Source: G965220205 sp965220205 (GTDB lineage: Bacteria > Chloroflexota > Dehalococcoidia > Lucifugimonadales > Australimonadaceae). Taken from it: a stretch of 64,000 nt of DNA. Every line of letters starts with the position of its first letter. Positions within the stretch are counted from its first letter, which is position 1. A program made the translations under genes and the position numbers. The notes beneath the pieces were generated by a model. That model ran no database searches and was not told the origin of the DNA. It was given only the letters and a program-made list of their open reading frames with translations. The stretch lies in assembly GCA_965220205.1 (NCBI GenBank), contig OZ244812.1, forward strand, positions 868,001-932,000. The letters run 5' to 3'. This document shows, one piece after another, positions 25,233 to 35,222 of this stretch.

Positions 25233-26329
25233 CACGGGGCATCGACGTCTCCATCCGCGCCCACGCCGGGGCGTTCGTGCTCGACGCGGCATTTCAGACC
25301 GGGGCCGGCACGACCGCCATCCTCGGCGAGTCGGGAGCGGGCAAGTCGCTCACGCTCCGCGCGATCGCCGGCCTGCTGCGCCCAGACTCCGGCCGGATCA
25401 GCGTCCGGGGCGCGGCGGTGTTCGACTCGGACGCCCGCGTCGACGTGCCGATACGCCGACGCCGCCTCGGATACGTCTTCCAGGACTACGCCCTCTTTCC
25501 GCACCTCACGGTCCGGCGCAACCTGGCGTTCGGGCTGCGCGGCGTCCCACGCGACGAGGCACAGCGGACCGTCGCACGGGTTGCCGAACTGCTCGAGATC
25601 GGCGAACTGCTCGACCGGATGCCCGGCCAGCTCTCGGGGGGCCAGCGCCAGCGGGCGGCGGTGGGGCGCGCGCTCGCGACGGAGCCGAACGCGCTGCTGC
25701 TCGACGAGCCGTTCTCGGCGCTCGACGCCCCTACCCGTGCCAGCCTCACCGAGCAGTTCTTCTCCCTGCAACGTACGCTCGGCGTGCCGTCCGTGCTCGT
25801 CACACACGACATCGACGAGGCCTACGCGCTCGCGGACCGGATGGTCGTCCTGAGCCGGGGCCGCGTCCTGCAGGCCGGGCCGCGCGAGGAGGTGTTCTGG
25901 TCCCCTTCTTCGCCGGAGGTCGCGCGCCTCGTGGGCGTCCAGAATCTTCTCCCCGCCGTAGTAACTAACGCAGACGGGCAGCGGTTGCGCATCGACGCGG
26001 AGGGCCTAACGCTAGACGCCTCAGCGAACGGACTGCGGGTTGGGGAGCGCGTCGTCGCGGGCGTCCGAGCGGCGGACCTGAGCGCTCGGCCCGTCCAGCC
26101 CGGCGAGGAGGCCAACGCCACGCTCATACGGGTCATCGACCGCGGCGCGACGCTCACTGGGTTGCTGGCGCTGCGGGACGGAAGCGAGGTCCGCGTCGTT
26201 CTCGACCGGAGCTCGGCTCCGGAACCGGCGGCGGGGGCCGCGCGGCGAGTCGAGCAGACCGGGGCCGCGTGGGCGTGGGGCGACGCCGACGCCCGGGACT
26301 CAGTTGGAGAAACACCGGCCGGACGTTGA
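25223..26329 (+). CDS. modC: Molybdate ABC transporter ATP-binding protein
   Basis: 368 residues from GTG at 25223. Walker A GESGAGKSL, Q-loop FQDYALFPH, signature LSGGQRQR, Walker B LLLDEPFSAL and switch HDIDEAYAL are all present. Residues 235-350 form a TOBE-type regulatory domain (VVTNADGQRLRIDAEGLTL, VRVVLDRSS). Drives molybdate uptake with ModAB. The C-terminal 20 residues are low complexity. Confidence 0.92.
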   Translation: MALARGIDVSIRAHAGAFVLDAAFQTGAGTTAILGESGAGKSLTLRAIAGLLRPDSGRISVRGAAVFDSDARVDVPIRRRRLGYVFQDYALFPHLTVRRNLAFGLRGVPRDEAQRTVARVAELLEIGELLDRMPGQLSGGQRQRAAVGRALATEPNALLLDEPFSALDAPTRASLTEQFFSLQRTLGVPSVLVTHDIDEAYALADRMVVLSRGRVLQAGPREEVFWSPSSPEVARLVGVQNLLPAVVTNADGQRLRIDAEGLTLDASANGLRVGERVVAGVRAADLSARPVQPGEEANATLIRVIDRGATLTGLLALRDGSEVRVVLDRSSAPEPAAGAARRVEQTGAAWAWGDADARDSVGETPAGR

Positions 26330-26360
26330 GGAGCCCGCGAGGGGCTGATAGGCTGAATGC

Positions 26361-27266
26361 ATGAGACCATTGCACGCCATACTCAAGTCGCCTGCACAGG
26401 CCCGGTGGGACCTGATTGGACCGCTCGCCGCGCTCACCGTAGCGCTTGGCGCGGCCATCGTTGGCGCGCTCGTCACCGGCTCCGAGATTGGAGGCCTCGT
26501 GGGCGGCGTCGATGGCCTCTCAGCGGATTCCCAAAACCTCCTGGCGAAGCTCCCCCTCGCATACGCGTTTACCGCGGGCATGGTGTCCGCGGTAAACCCG
26601 TGCGGGTTCGCGATGCTGCCGGCGTACCTTGGACTCTACCTCGGCGACGACTCGGGCGAAGACAGCGCCCTCGGCGCTGCGGCGAGGCTCCGGCGGGCGG
26701 TGGTCGTCGGCTCGACGATGACGGCGGGGTTCGTGCTCTTGTTCACCGTCGTTGGATTCCCAATCGCGCTGGGCGCGCGGGGCATCTCTGATGTGTTCCC
26801 TTGGTTGGGCCTCTCGATAGGCGTCCTGCTTGCCGTCGGCGGGGCGTACCTGCTGTCGGGCGGCAAGCTCTACAACAACCTGGCCGTGCGCCTCTCGGGC
26901 AAGGTGCCCGGCGCGAGCAGCGGGGGCGTGCGCGGCTACTTCACATTCGGCGTTGGCTATGGAATGGCGTCGCTGGGCTGTGCGCTCCCGATCTTCCTCG
27001 CAGTGATCGGCACGACGTTCACGGCGGATACTTTCCTGTACTTCCTATTGCAGCTCTCGCTCTACGGCATGGGCATGGGCTCCGTGATCCTCGCGCTCAC
27101 GCTTAACATCGCGGTGTTCCAAGGCGCGATGGTCAGAGGGCTGCGGCGCGCCCTGCCCCACATTGGAACCATTAGCGCGGTGCTGCTGCTGCTTTCGGGC
27201 GCGTTCCTCGTCTACTATTGGCTCACCATCGGATTGCTGTTGGAGCGCATCCAAGACGCGCTCTAG
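26361..27266 (+). CDS. ccdA: Cytochrome c biogenesis protein CcdA (DsbD-type)
   Basis: 301 residues, about eight membrane helices. The redox cysteines are in VNPCGFAMLPAYLGLYL and SLGCALPIFLAVIGTTF, the two conserved Cys motifs of CcdA. It carries electrons from cytoplasmic thioredoxin across the membrane to extracytoplasmic thiol proteins. The N-terminal 45 residues add an extra helix. The next gene is a DUF3105 protein on the same strand. Confidence 0.88.
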   Translation: MRPLHAILKSPAQARWDLIGPLAALTVALGAAIVGALVTGSEIGGLVGGVDGLSADSQNLLAKLPLAYAFTAGMVSAVNPCGFAMLPAYLGLYLGDDSGEDSALGAAARLRRAVVVGSTMTAGFVLLFTVVGFPIALGARGISDVFPWLGLSIGVLLAVGGAYLLSGGKLYNNLAVRLSGKVPGASSGGVRGYFTFGVGYGMASLGCALPIFLAVIGTTFTADTFLYFLLQLSLYGMGMGSVILALTLNIAVFQGAMVRGLRRALPHIGTISAVLLLLSGAFLVYYWLTIGLLLERIQDAL

Positions 27267-27319
27267 CCGCCCCCGAGTCCCCCGCAACGAAACCCACGCA
27301 ACGAGAGGAACCTATACAC

Positions 27320-27946
27320 ATGGCCACGGACGGACAGCGCCGGCGCCGGGAGGGGTCGCAGCGCGCTCAGGCAGCCAGGTCGCGCCGGGCTCAGGCCCGC
27401 AGGGGGCGGCAGAGCCGCAGCGTCTTCTACGCAGTCGGCGCGGTGCTTGCCGTCATCGTGGCGACCGCGGCCTTCTTCGTCTTCCGGGAGGACAGCCCCA
27501 CTGTCGGCATTCGCGTGAGCGTCCCGCCGACCGCCGCTCACAGCCCGCCTTACGCCTACAACACGTCCATCGTGATTGACGGCACGCAGGTCCTCATCCC
27601 GCCGTCTGGGGGGAACCACTTTCCCCAGTGGAGCCACTACGGCTTCCAGGGCGAGCTGTTGGTCCCCGAGGCGGCGGTGCACAATCTCGAACACGGCGGT
27701 GTCGTGGTCTGGTATCAGCCGGGCCGGCCAGCTCTGGCGGGCCAGATCAATGGGCTCGTACGCGAGCTCGGAATCCAGTGCCTCGTTGCCGGCGAGTACG
27801 CGCTGATGGACTTCGAGGCGGCGGCGACTGCGTGGGGTTGGGTGCTCCCCATGCCCACGTACGACGAGTTCCTGTTGCGGGACTTCATCGAGGAGTTCCG
27901 CGGCAAGGAGGGACCCGAGGCCCCGATTTGCCAGCAGGGACAGTAG
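27320..27946 (+). CDS. DUF3105 membrane-anchored protein
   Basis: 208 residues. Residues 1-32 are basic, 34-54 form one membrane helix (SVFYAVGAVLAVIVATAAFFV), and the outside domain has PPSGGNHFPQWSHYG and VHNLEHGGVVVWYQPG, the hallmark of DUF3105. GAGAGGAAC lies before the ATG at 27320. The family is often near thioredoxin-like or CcdA genes; function is not known. Here it follows ccdA by about 50 bases, consistent with a redox or metal-related role in the envelope. Confidence 0.8.
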   Translation: MATDGQRRRREGSQRAQAARSRRAQARRGRQSRSVFYAVGAVLAVIVATAAFFVFREDSPTVGIRVSVPPTAAHSPPYAYNTSIVIDGTQVLIPPSGGNHFPQWSHYGFQGELLVPEAAVHNLEHGGVVVWYQPGRPALAGQINGLVRELGIQCLVAGEYALMDFEAAATAWGWVLPMPTYDEFLLRDFIEEFRGKEGPEAPICQQGQ

Positions 27947-28037
27947 GCCAGCCCGAGATCGCCGGCATACCCTACCCGGCCTCGCGCGCCGCGAGCGGCC
28001 TTGGCGTTGCGCGCGGGCAGGCCGCTGTCGGCGCTGT

Positions 28038-31000
28038 CTATTCCGCGAAGCGGAGCGCCTCGGCCGGATAGATGCGCGAGGCCTGCCTTGCGGGCAGGAA
28101 TGTCGTCAGCATCGAAGCCCCGTAGGCCACGACGAACACGACGCCGGTCGACACCCACGGGATGCCGAAGCGCACCGCCTCGAAGTCCTGTGCGATCTCG
28201 TTCACGATGCCCACCGACAGGCCGAAGGCCAGGGCCGTCCCTGTCAGGATCCCCAGCAACGCGATGAAAGACGACTCGATCAAGAACGAGGCCTGGACCA
28301 TCGACCGCTGGTAGCCCACCGCTCGGAGCATGCCAATCAGCCCGCGCCGCTCGACCACCGACCGCGCAGCGATGACTCCCAGCGCGGCCACACCGACCAC
28401 CAGTCCCAGGCCCATGAACCCTTGGATGAGCCGGTTGAACGCGAGCTGCGCCGCGAAGTTGTCCCGCACGATCTTTGCGAGTGAGGCGGCATTCAGACCG
28501 TTGGCCGCGAACTCCTCCTCGAGGAGATCGACGACCTCCGGCGCGCGGTCCGGGTCCTGAAGCCGGAGCTGGTACTGCAGCAGCGGGACCGCGCCCAGCT
28601 CCTGTAGTGTGTCATAGCCCGTCAGGACGATTCCTGTGAAATCCGGGAACACCGCGTCTTCGAGGATGCCGATGACTCGCAGACTCACCGTGCGCTGCTC
28701 GGCGCGGTCGTACGCCTCGATAGTGATCTCGGGAAGCGTCTCGTCATCGCGGAAGAACCCCTGAAGACGGAACGACGACGGTCCGCCGCCCCCATCGAAA
28801 TCCTCCCGGCCCGGCACGATCAGCGCTGATACGACCGCCGTCCCGGGCTCGTCGGTCAGCGCCCGCCATACCGCCGCGTCGTCGGCGTACCGCTCGTCCT
28901 TCAGGCCGAACCCGTACGTCACAGCGGACGTATACCCGGCGTCCACGCCCGTCAACAGCGAGTCCTCGAGCTCGTCGTCGAACCCTCTCTGGCGGACCTT
29001 GACCGGGAGGCCGCTCTGTCCGCCGACCGCGCTGAAATCGGCGGAGGCCAGGCCGTCCACGCCGTCGAGCGCCGCGTTGAAGTCGTCCATGGGGTTCGCC
29101 GGATTGACGCGCGCCCTGACGTCGAACCCGCCCGAGAACTGCCTGGTGTCCTCCGTCGCCGCGGCGAACGCGGTGCTGATGAAGGCCAACACCATGAGCG
29201 TGAACACCACCAGCGAGAACATCGCCAGCGTCATACCGGTGCGGAACTTGGACGCCATCGGATACGCCATCGCGGTCCGCATGACCGGCGACAGCGTGCG
29301 TCCCCGGCCGAGCATGCCGCTCATCCAGCCGACCAGGTAGTCGGAGTTGTACACGATCACCCAGACCGCCCCCACGACCAGCAAGACCCCGGACAGGATG
29401 AACATCTCAAACCCGGCTTGGAAGGCAGGCAGGCCGATCAGCTCCCAGTCCCAGGGCGCGATCCACAGCGCGACCATCAGCACGCCGGCCGCCGAGAAGG
29501 CGGCCCTGTCCCCGAGGACACGCCTGTGCCGGAGCGCCAACGGCACGCCGGTGCACAGGAACGAGAGGCCGATGAGGAACGGAGCGGCCTCCTCGGAGTT
29601 CACGCCGGACAAGACGAGCAGTAGTCCGACCGCGATGGCCGCGTAGCCCGCCATGAGCGACGCGCCGAGGAACACGGCCCAGGCCCAGGTCGAACTCAGC
29701 GCCAGCGCTCGCAACGCGCTCAGCACGCGCAGACGCGCCAGCAGGACCGCGCTCCGCTTGTACTCGGCGAATGGCCTCTTGAGCAACGACAACAAGCGGG
29801 ACCGCGTCCCCGGCGGCTCGGGGATATCGCGGATCGCCCGGACGATATTGAGCGAGCTAACGCGGCCGGCGGCCATGAGCACGACCAAGAACGTCGCGGC
29901 CATCCCCAGCGTGTACGCGATGACCAGGCTCTGCCAGCGGAACGCGAACTGTATCTCGATGTCGAAGCCGCCCAGGATGCCGGCGATGATCCGCACCATC
30001 ACGAATCCCACTGCGACGCCCAGCGCGCTCCCCACCGCGGCTGCCATCAGCGAATACGCGGCGCCCTCGAAGGTGAACAGCCGTACGATGTGGTCTCGTT
30101 GCGCTCCCACCGCGCGGGCTATGCCCAGCTCGCGCTTCCGCTCGGCCGCGAGCATGATGAAGATCAGGAAGATCAACAGAATCCCCGCAACGATCGAGAA
30201 TGTGCCAAACAACAGGAAGATGCTCAGGAACTGCGAGCCGATCTCGTCCGCTAGGTCCAGCCAGAACCGCTTGATGTCGTTGACATCGAAGTCCCGCTCG
30301 GCGAGCAGCTCGTCGACGATCTCGACGACCTCGTCGGTGTGCTTGGCTCCCGACGTCAGCCCGCCATCGTTGCTGATGAACACCCTATTGATCTCGCCCG
30401 GCCGTCCAACGATCTGCTGCAAGTTCGAGAGCGGCGCCATGGCCGACACCAGGTCGGCGGCGTTCCCTCCCCGCTCGTACACGCCGGCCACGCGGAGGCG
30501 CGTCGGCCGGAAGCTGAAGAACAAGGCCACCTCGTCGCCGGTCGAGACCCCTAGGTCCGCGGTCGCTTCCGAGCTCACCAGCAGCTCATCCGCCCCCAGG
30601 TTGTCGACCGAGAGCCGGGCCCCCGTGTCGACGTCCACGGGCGGATCGAACGCATCGAGCCCACGGTCATCGACGCCGTACACGTTCAGGCTGGGCTCGC
30701 TCCTGTTCGCGCCGACGACGACCGCCGGGACCGATTCCACAATCGCCGGCATCGTCCCGTCCACCGGAGCGCCGGCGAGCGCCTCGGCGATTTCGCCCGC
30801 GACGCCCGCGTCGAAGTAGGCCCGCCTGCCCGAGTCGTCGCGGAGGTCGGAGCGCACGACTTCATCGACCATCCCTATCGTTTCGAGCGTCTGCACGCGG
30901 ATCGAATGCGCCAGGGTGTCTCCCGTGGCGAACGAGGCGGAGAAGAGCAAGGTCGCGAGCATGAGGCCGACGACGATCAGCACCGACTGAGCGCGCCGGC

Positions 31001-31139
31001 GGGGGATGTTGCGCAGAGCCACCCTGAACATGACGCGGTTGCGAAGCGCGGTCACGCCCATGACCGCGACTCCCACGAGGAACATCAACACCAGGACAGC
31101 CATGAGCGTGTCCACGGGTATGCCGAAGAGCGACTTCAT
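28038..31139 (-). CDS. FtsX-like ABC transporter permease
   Basis: 1033 residues. An N-terminal helix (MAVLVLMFLVGVAVMGV) precedes ALRNIPRRRAQSVLIVVGLMLATLL, typical of the start of MacB/LolC-type permeases. Large extracytoplasmic loops (about 80-270 and 640-850) alternate with clusters of helices at about 300-620 and 880-1020. FtsX domains have MLAAERKRELGIARAVGAQ (about 330) and ARSVVERRGLIGMLRAVGYQ (about 910). The paired ATPase gene lies 15 bases upstream. Such systems work by mechanotransmission on lipoproteins, toxins or peptides; the cargo is not known. Confidence 0.88.
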   Translation of the reverse strand: MKSLFGIPVDTLMAVLVLMFLVGVAVMGVTALRNRVMFRVALRNIPRRRAQSVLIVVGLMLATLLFSASFATGDTLAHSIRVQTLETIGMVDEVVRSDLRDDSGRRAYFDAGVAGEIAEALAGAPVDGTMPAIVESVPAVVVGANRSEPSLNVYGVDDRGLDAFDPPVDVDTGARLSVDNLGADELLVSSEATADLGVSTGDEVALFFSFRPTRLRVAGVYERGGNAADLVSAMAPLSNLQQIVGRPGEINRVFISNDGGLTSGAKHTDEVVEIVDELLAERDFDVNDIKRFWLDLADEIGSQFLSIFLLFGTFSIVAGILLIFLIFIMLAAERKRELGIARAVGAQRDHIVRLFTFEGAAYSLMAAAVGSALGVAVGFVMVRIIAGILGGFDIEIQFAFRWQSLVIAYTLGMAATFLVVLMAAGRVSSLNIVRAIRDIPEPPGTRSRLLSLLKRPFAEYKRSAVLLARLRVLSALRALALSSTWAWAVFLGASLMAGYAAIAVGLLLVLSGVNSEEAAPFLIGLSFLCTGVPLALRHRRVLGDRAAFSAAGVLMVALWIAPWDWELIGLPAFQAGFEMFILSGVLLVVGAVWVIVYNSDYLVGWMSGMLGRGRTLSPVMRTAMAYPMASKFRTGMTLAMFSLVVFTLMVLAFISTAFAAATEDTRQFSGGFDVRARVNPANPMDDFNAALDGVDGLASADFSAVGGQSGLPVKVRQRGFDDELEDSLLTGVDAGYTSAVTYGFGLKDERYADDAAVWRALTDEPGTAVVSALIVPGREDFDGGGGPSSFRLQGFFRDDETLPEITIEAYDRAEQRTVSLRVIGILEDAVFPDFTGIVLTGYDTLQELGAVPLLQYQLRLQDPDRAPEVVDLLEEEFAANGLNAASLAKIVRDNFAAQLAFNRLIQGFMGLGLVVGVAALGVIAARSVVERRGLIGMLRAVGYQRSMVQASFLIESSFIALLGILTGTALAFGLSVGIVNEIAQDFEAVRFGIPWVSTGVVFVVAYGASMLTTFLPARQASRIYPAEALRFAE

Positions 31140-31153
31140 ATGTGCTACTCGAC

Positions 31154-31870
31154 CTACCGCGCGACCGGGGCGTCGTCCGAACGCGGCGTCAGCTCGTCGC
31201 TCTCGATGAGTCCGTCGCGCATGCGCACCATGCGCTGCGCGCGGGCGCCGACGCCGGCGTCGTGGGTGACGAGAACGAACGTCTGTCCGTGCTCCGCGTG
31301 CAGGCGGCTGAGCAGGTCCATGATGCTCGCCGAAGTCTCGCTGTCCAACGCGCCTGTCGGCTCGTCGGCCCAGACGATGGCTGGTTCATTGGCTAGTGAG
31401 CGAGCGACCGTGACCCGCTGCTGCTGTCCGCCCGACATCTCCCCCGGGCGCTTCTTGGACTGATCGGGTAGGCCCACGAGCTCCATGAGGTCGAGCGAGC
31501 GGGACCGCGCGGCGGCCGGCTTGGCGCCCGCGAGCAGCAAGGGCAACTCGACGTTCTCGACCGCGGTGAGCACCGGCAGCAGGTTGAACGCCTGAAACAC
31601 GAACCCCATGTTGAGGGCCCGGTATCGCGTCCGCTCGCGGTCCGGCATGTCGTGGATGCGAGCGCCGTCGACGATGACCTCGCCGGACGTCACGTCGTCA
31701 ATCCCCGACAGCGTGTTCAATAGCGTCGTCTTCCCGCAGCCCGATGGCCCCATGACCGCCACCATCTGTCCTCGCTCGATCTCCAACGTCACGCCGCGCA
31801 GCGCGTCCACGGGCACGCCGTCCGTGTGGTAGACCTTTCGCAGGTCTCTCGCTTCGATGATGAGGGCCAA
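31154..31870 (-). CDS. ABC transporter ATP-binding protein (LolD/MacB type)
   Basis: 238 residues. Walker A GPSGCGKTTLL, Q-loop FVFQAFNLLPVLTAVENVELP, signature MSGGQQQRVTVARSL, Walker B IVWADEPTGALDSET and VTHDAGVGARA are all present. The AFNLLP and ENVELP segments are characteristic of the LolD/MacB/FtsE group. The start is taken as TTG at 31870, which has GGGAGG five bases upstream and begins ALIIEARDLRKVY; a longer ATG at 31945 adds no similarity. Works with the FtsX-like permease. Confidence 0.9.
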   Translation of the reverse strand: MALIIEARDLRKVYHTDGVPVDALRGVTLEIERGQMVAVMGPSGCGKTTLLNTLSGIDDVTSGEVIVDGARIHDMPDRERTRYRALNMGFVFQAFNLLPVLTAVENVELPLLLAGAKPAAARSRSLDLMELVGLPDQSKKRPGEMSGGQQQRVTVARSLANEPAIVWADEPTGALDSETSASIMDLLSRLHAEHGQTFVLVTHDAGVGARAQRMVRMRDGLIESDELTPRSDDAPVAR

Positions 31871-32097
31871 GTTCGCCTCCCGGAAACAACAATCAAGCCG
31901 TCGCGCCCGACTCGGCAGGCGCCCCAAATCACAACGCAAGGCCATCTGCTCGCGAACGGCAAGTCCGCGACCGGCGGCCTGCGTCAGTATACGAGCGGGC
32001 CGGGCTGAGTCTCAGGCACAACGCCGACATTGCCGCCGCACGCGCGGCCCTTCGATTGCCAAGCTACCGGCTTGGCAGGGATGGCTCGGACGAGCGC

Positions 32098-33165
32098 CTA
32101 CTCGACGATTCCGCGGTAGTGGCCGCCCTTCGAGATCGGGGCCAGGCCGTCTACGACGGTGGCCCAGTGGTCGCCGCCGTCCTCGCTCCACAGGACCTGT
32201 CCGCCGGTGGTGCCGGCGAAGAGCTGCACGGTCGGGCCGGCTTCCTCGATGCACATGGCCTCGACCGCGTGCTGCATCTTGTCCTGCAGTCCACCGCCGA
32301 GGACTTCCCAGGTGCGGCCGCCGTCGTGAGACCGGGAGATCCGCGTCTCGGTCGTGTGGTCGACGCGCCAGCTGCCGGGCGACTTCTGCCCTGCCGACAC
32401 GATCATGTAGTCCGGGTTGGAAGGCTTGAACACGAGTTGGTCGGGGTACCCGCCGACCTCGGAGCCGGGAGCGGTGTCGTTCGCCCAGCTCTTGCCGCCG
32501 TCCTCCGTCGTCCAGATGCCGGCTCCGCCGGTCACGTACATGCGCTCCGGGTCCACCGGGTTGATGACTGTCCGATGGACATCTGTGTACATGCCGGTGA
32601 CGTCTACCCACGTCTCCCCGTCGTCCTCGCTCTTGAGGAGAGCGCCGACCTCGATGCTGGCAAAGATGGTGTGCGGGTTGCCGGGCGCGAAGTTGATGTG
32701 CTTCAGGTGGGCCACGTGCGGCGGGCCCGGGAAGGTCCAGGAGTCCACTGTCGCTACCTGGCGCAGGCCCGGCTTCTCGGTCCACGTGCGGCCTAGGTCG
32801 TCGGAGACGAACAGGTGGGCCGGTTCCGTGCCCGCGAACAGACGGACGTTCCCGTCGATCTCAGCGCAGGCGAGGCTGTAGATATCGGACTCGGTGACGC
32901 CCTCGTCCCGGCGTTCCCAGGTCGCGCCGCCGTCGTCGCTGGCGAAGATGCCGCCCTTGTTGACGCCCGCGAACCAGACGCCGCTGCGCTCCTCGAACAG
33001 GACCGCGTGGATGTGGAGCCCTTCGAGCGCGCGGTGCTTGACCCGCCAGCTGGAGCCGTCGCGTTCGATCGCGACCACGCCGTCGTTCGTGCCGACGAGC
33101 ACCTCGTCCGACGGCGTGTCGGACTTGTAAATCGTGTTCCCACCGTGAGAAAGAGCGAGTGCCAT
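32098..33165 (-). CDS. BNR/Asp-box repeat beta-propeller protein
   Basis: 355 residues with six Asp-box motifs: SDDGGATW, SDDLGRTW, SEDDGETW, TEDGGKSW, SHDGGRTW and SEDGGDHW. This is the repeat of sialidase-like and Ycf48-like propellers. No signal peptide and no catalytic sialidase Arg triad or RIP motif is evident, so enzyme activity is unproven. It ends about 60 bases after a Gfo/Idh/MocA gene on the same strand, possibly co-expressed. Confidence 0.78.
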   Translation of the reverse strand: MALALSHGGNTIYKSDTPSDEVLVGTNDGVVAIERDGSSWRVKHRALEGLHIHAVLFEERSGVWFAGVNKGGIFASDDGGATWERRDEGVTESDIYSLACAEIDGNVRLFAGTEPAHLFVSDDLGRTWTEKPGLRQVATVDSWTFPGPPHVAHLKHINFAPGNPHTIFASIEVGALLKSEDDGETWVDVTGMYTDVHRTVINPVDPERMYVTGGAGIWTTEDGGKSWANDTAPGSEVGGYPDQLVFKPSNPDYMIVSAGQKSPGSWRVDHTTETRISRSHDGGRTWEVLGGGLQDKMQHAVEAMCIEEAGPTVQLFAGTTGGQVLWSEDGGDHWATVVDGLAPISKGGHYRGIVE

Positions 33166-33225
33166 AGCTGCGCCTCCGAAGCGTTCGTGTATGCGTGGAC
33201 TGTTATTCGTGGACCTTTCGTTGAC

Positions 33226-34479
33226 CTACAGGGGGATGGCGACCTCTTCTTCGACCTCGACCTTGTAATCGACGTCGTACGATGCGGGCATCTCGACCTG
33301 ATGCGTCAGCTCGACGTCCTTGTGCGTCTTCGACGACTCGTTGATGGCGAGCGCGACTTCGAGCGTGGCCATGCCCCAACGGCCGCTGTGGTAGACCGGC
33401 TTGTCGCCCCTAACGGCGTCGTAGAGCTCGCGCAACTCGGCGTCCCGGCTCTGGGACTGGGCGGCGATTTTGAGCTCGTGCAGGCCGTCGTCGTCATAGA
33501 CGTAGATGCCCTCCGGGCCCTGCCGAATCTCGCCGCGCTCGCAGGAGACGATGAGGATGCCGAGGTCGTTGGGCTTCCAGCGGGGAGGCCCGGAGCGCTC
33601 GTTGCGGAAGAGGCGCTGCTCAGCCTCGCCCCCAATGCGCATGGACAGCTTCTCGGCGGCCTCCTGACGGCTGCCCTCGCGCATCTGGCGTTTGATGTCG
33701 TTGCGCTGTTCGGGCGAGTAGCGGGTCATCGCGTCGCCCCACGGGACGAGTTCGGAGGCGACGAAGTAGCCGTAGCCGTTGTGGACCGCGACGGCGGGGA
33801 CGCCGCTCTCGAACTCCATGTAGACGGAGTAGTAGCCGGGGATCGGGCGCGTCTTCATCCACTGGCCGAACGTCCCGCGGGCGCTCCGCAGCTTGCCGCC
33901 GCCGATGGACCGGATCGTGTCGATCTGGTGCGGGATCTGCCGGTAGACCAGCCCCCCGCCTTGCTCGGGGTCGAGCTCCTCCCACGTGCGGGGGCGGATC
34001 ACCCAATCGGTGTAGGCAAAGACGTTGACGGCCCCGAGCGCGCCGAGCCGGCCGGAGTTGACGATCTGGCGCACGAGCCGCATCTGGGGCGAGAAGCTCT
34101 GGGTGTGGCCGGCGACGAGCTTGACGCCCGACTTCTCAGCCGTTTCGACCATCTCCTCGGCCTGTTTGATGTTGAGCGCCATGGGCTTCTCGACGACCAC
34201 GTGCTTGCCGTGCTGGGCCGCGAGAATGGTCATGGGCGCGTGGTACATGTTCGGCGTCGAGATCCATACGGCCTCGACGTCCGGGGCCTGGACCATCTCC
34301 TCGGCGCTGGCGTAGACCTTGGCGTCGGGGTAGCGCTCGCCGAAGCGCGCGCGCACGTCGGGGTTGATGTCTGCGCCGGCGTAGAGGTCGATAAACTCGG
34401 CGCGCTCCATCCCGGGGAGCATCTCCGATGCGCCGACGCCGATGCCGATTACACCCAACTTAAGTGGCTGATCCGCCAT
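33226..34479 (-). CDS. Gfo/Idh/MocA-family oxidoreductase
   Basis: 417 residues from ATG at 34479, with AGGAGG upstream. The NAD-binding motif is LGVIGIGVGASEM, the conserved EKP is in HVVVEKPMALNIKQAEEM, and the C-terminal domain has GGGLVYRQIPHQIDTIRSI and later a second half unique to larger members. Similar to 4,5-dihydroxyphthalate dehydrogenase-like proteins. Oxidises a sugar, inositol or ring diol; the substrate is unknown. Upstream in-frame ATGs are in low-complexity sequence. Confidence 0.85.
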   Translation of the reverse strand: MADQPLKLGVIGIGVGASEMLPGMERAEFIDLYAGADINPDVRARFGERYPDAKVYASAEEMVQAPDVEAVWISTPNMYHAPMTILAAQHGKHVVVEKPMALNIKQAEEMVETAEKSGVKLVAGHTQSFSPQMRLVRQIVNSGRLGALGAVNVFAYTDWVIRPRTWEELDPEQGGGLVYRQIPHQIDTIRSIGGGKLRSARGTFGQWMKTRPIPGYYSVYMEFESGVPAVAVHNGYGYFVASELVPWGDAMTRYSPEQRNDIKRQMREGSRQEAAEKLSMRIGGEAEQRLFRNERSGPPRWKPNDLGILIVSCERGEIRQGPEGIYVYDDDGLHELKIAAQSQSRDAELRELYDAVRGDKPVYHSGRWGMATLEVALAINESSKTHKDVELTHQVEMPASYDVDYKVEVEEEVAIPL

Positions 34480-34712
34480 GATTCCGGTCCTCCTCGTTGC
34501 TGCTTCGCGCGCCGGCCAACTCCGGCTTTGCGCGGCCATGTTCCGCCGCGCCGCCACGGCCTGGAACCCGTCCGAACACTACACTATGGGGAGTAAGTGT
34601 CAAGCCGAGGCCGGGCGTCCCACACGGCGCGCGCCTCAGCGGATAGAATGCCCGCGGCGGCCGGACCAACGGCCGAACAGACCCCCGCCCGAACGCATGG
34701 AGCGCCTCACGC

Positions 34713-35219
34713 ATGAAGTGGTACCGGCTCGCCCGCAGCCCGCAGTTCGCCGCCGTCCGGCGAGCGAGGCGTCACATGGTCATCGACTGGTTCCTGAACT
34801 GGCGCACGGTGCCCATATTTGCCATGGCGACCGTCCTCGTGGCCTCGAACAACCCTTGGGGCGACGCGGAGATCGTCCTGCCTGGAGGAGGAGAGACGCT
34901 GGGCGGCAGCACGTCGACCATCGCCAGCGTGATAGGCATATCGCCGCTCGTGTACCGGCGCATCGCGACCGTTCCGGGTTGGCGCATCCTGCTGCTGCCG
35001 CTGGCGTGCTTCGTCCTTGCCGCAGCGCTCTCATTCATGGACCTGGCGACGATTCTGGGGTTCCCCGCCGACTCGGATGAGGAGTGGTTCGGACTCCGCG
35101 AGGCCATCGAGCCAACCGCGTGGCTATGGACGTCGATCGCGGCCTCGCTGCTCGGCATCGTGTCGCAGACCGTCGAGATCATCCACGACCGGCGGCGCCC
35201 GCCGGCGCCGTTGGGGTAG
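34713..35219 (+). CDS. Hypothetical membrane protein, 168 residues
   Basis: Three to four hydrophobic segments (VPIFAMATVLVASN, ASVIGISPLVYR, ILLLPLACFVLAAALSFMDL, TAWLWTSIAASLLGIVSQ) and a short basic tail. The N-terminal MKWYRLARSPQFAAVRRARR is basic. No family recognised. Converges with the EVE gene three bases later. Confidence 0.6.
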   Translation: MKWYRLARSPQFAAVRRARRHMVIDWFLNWRTVPIFAMATVLVASNNPWGDAEIVLPGGGETLGGSTSTIASVIGISPLVYRRIATVPGWRILLLPLACFVLAAALSFMDLATILGFPADSDEEWFGLREAIEPTAWLWTSIAASLLGIVSQTVEIIHDRRRPPAPLG

Positions 35220-35222
35220 GCG

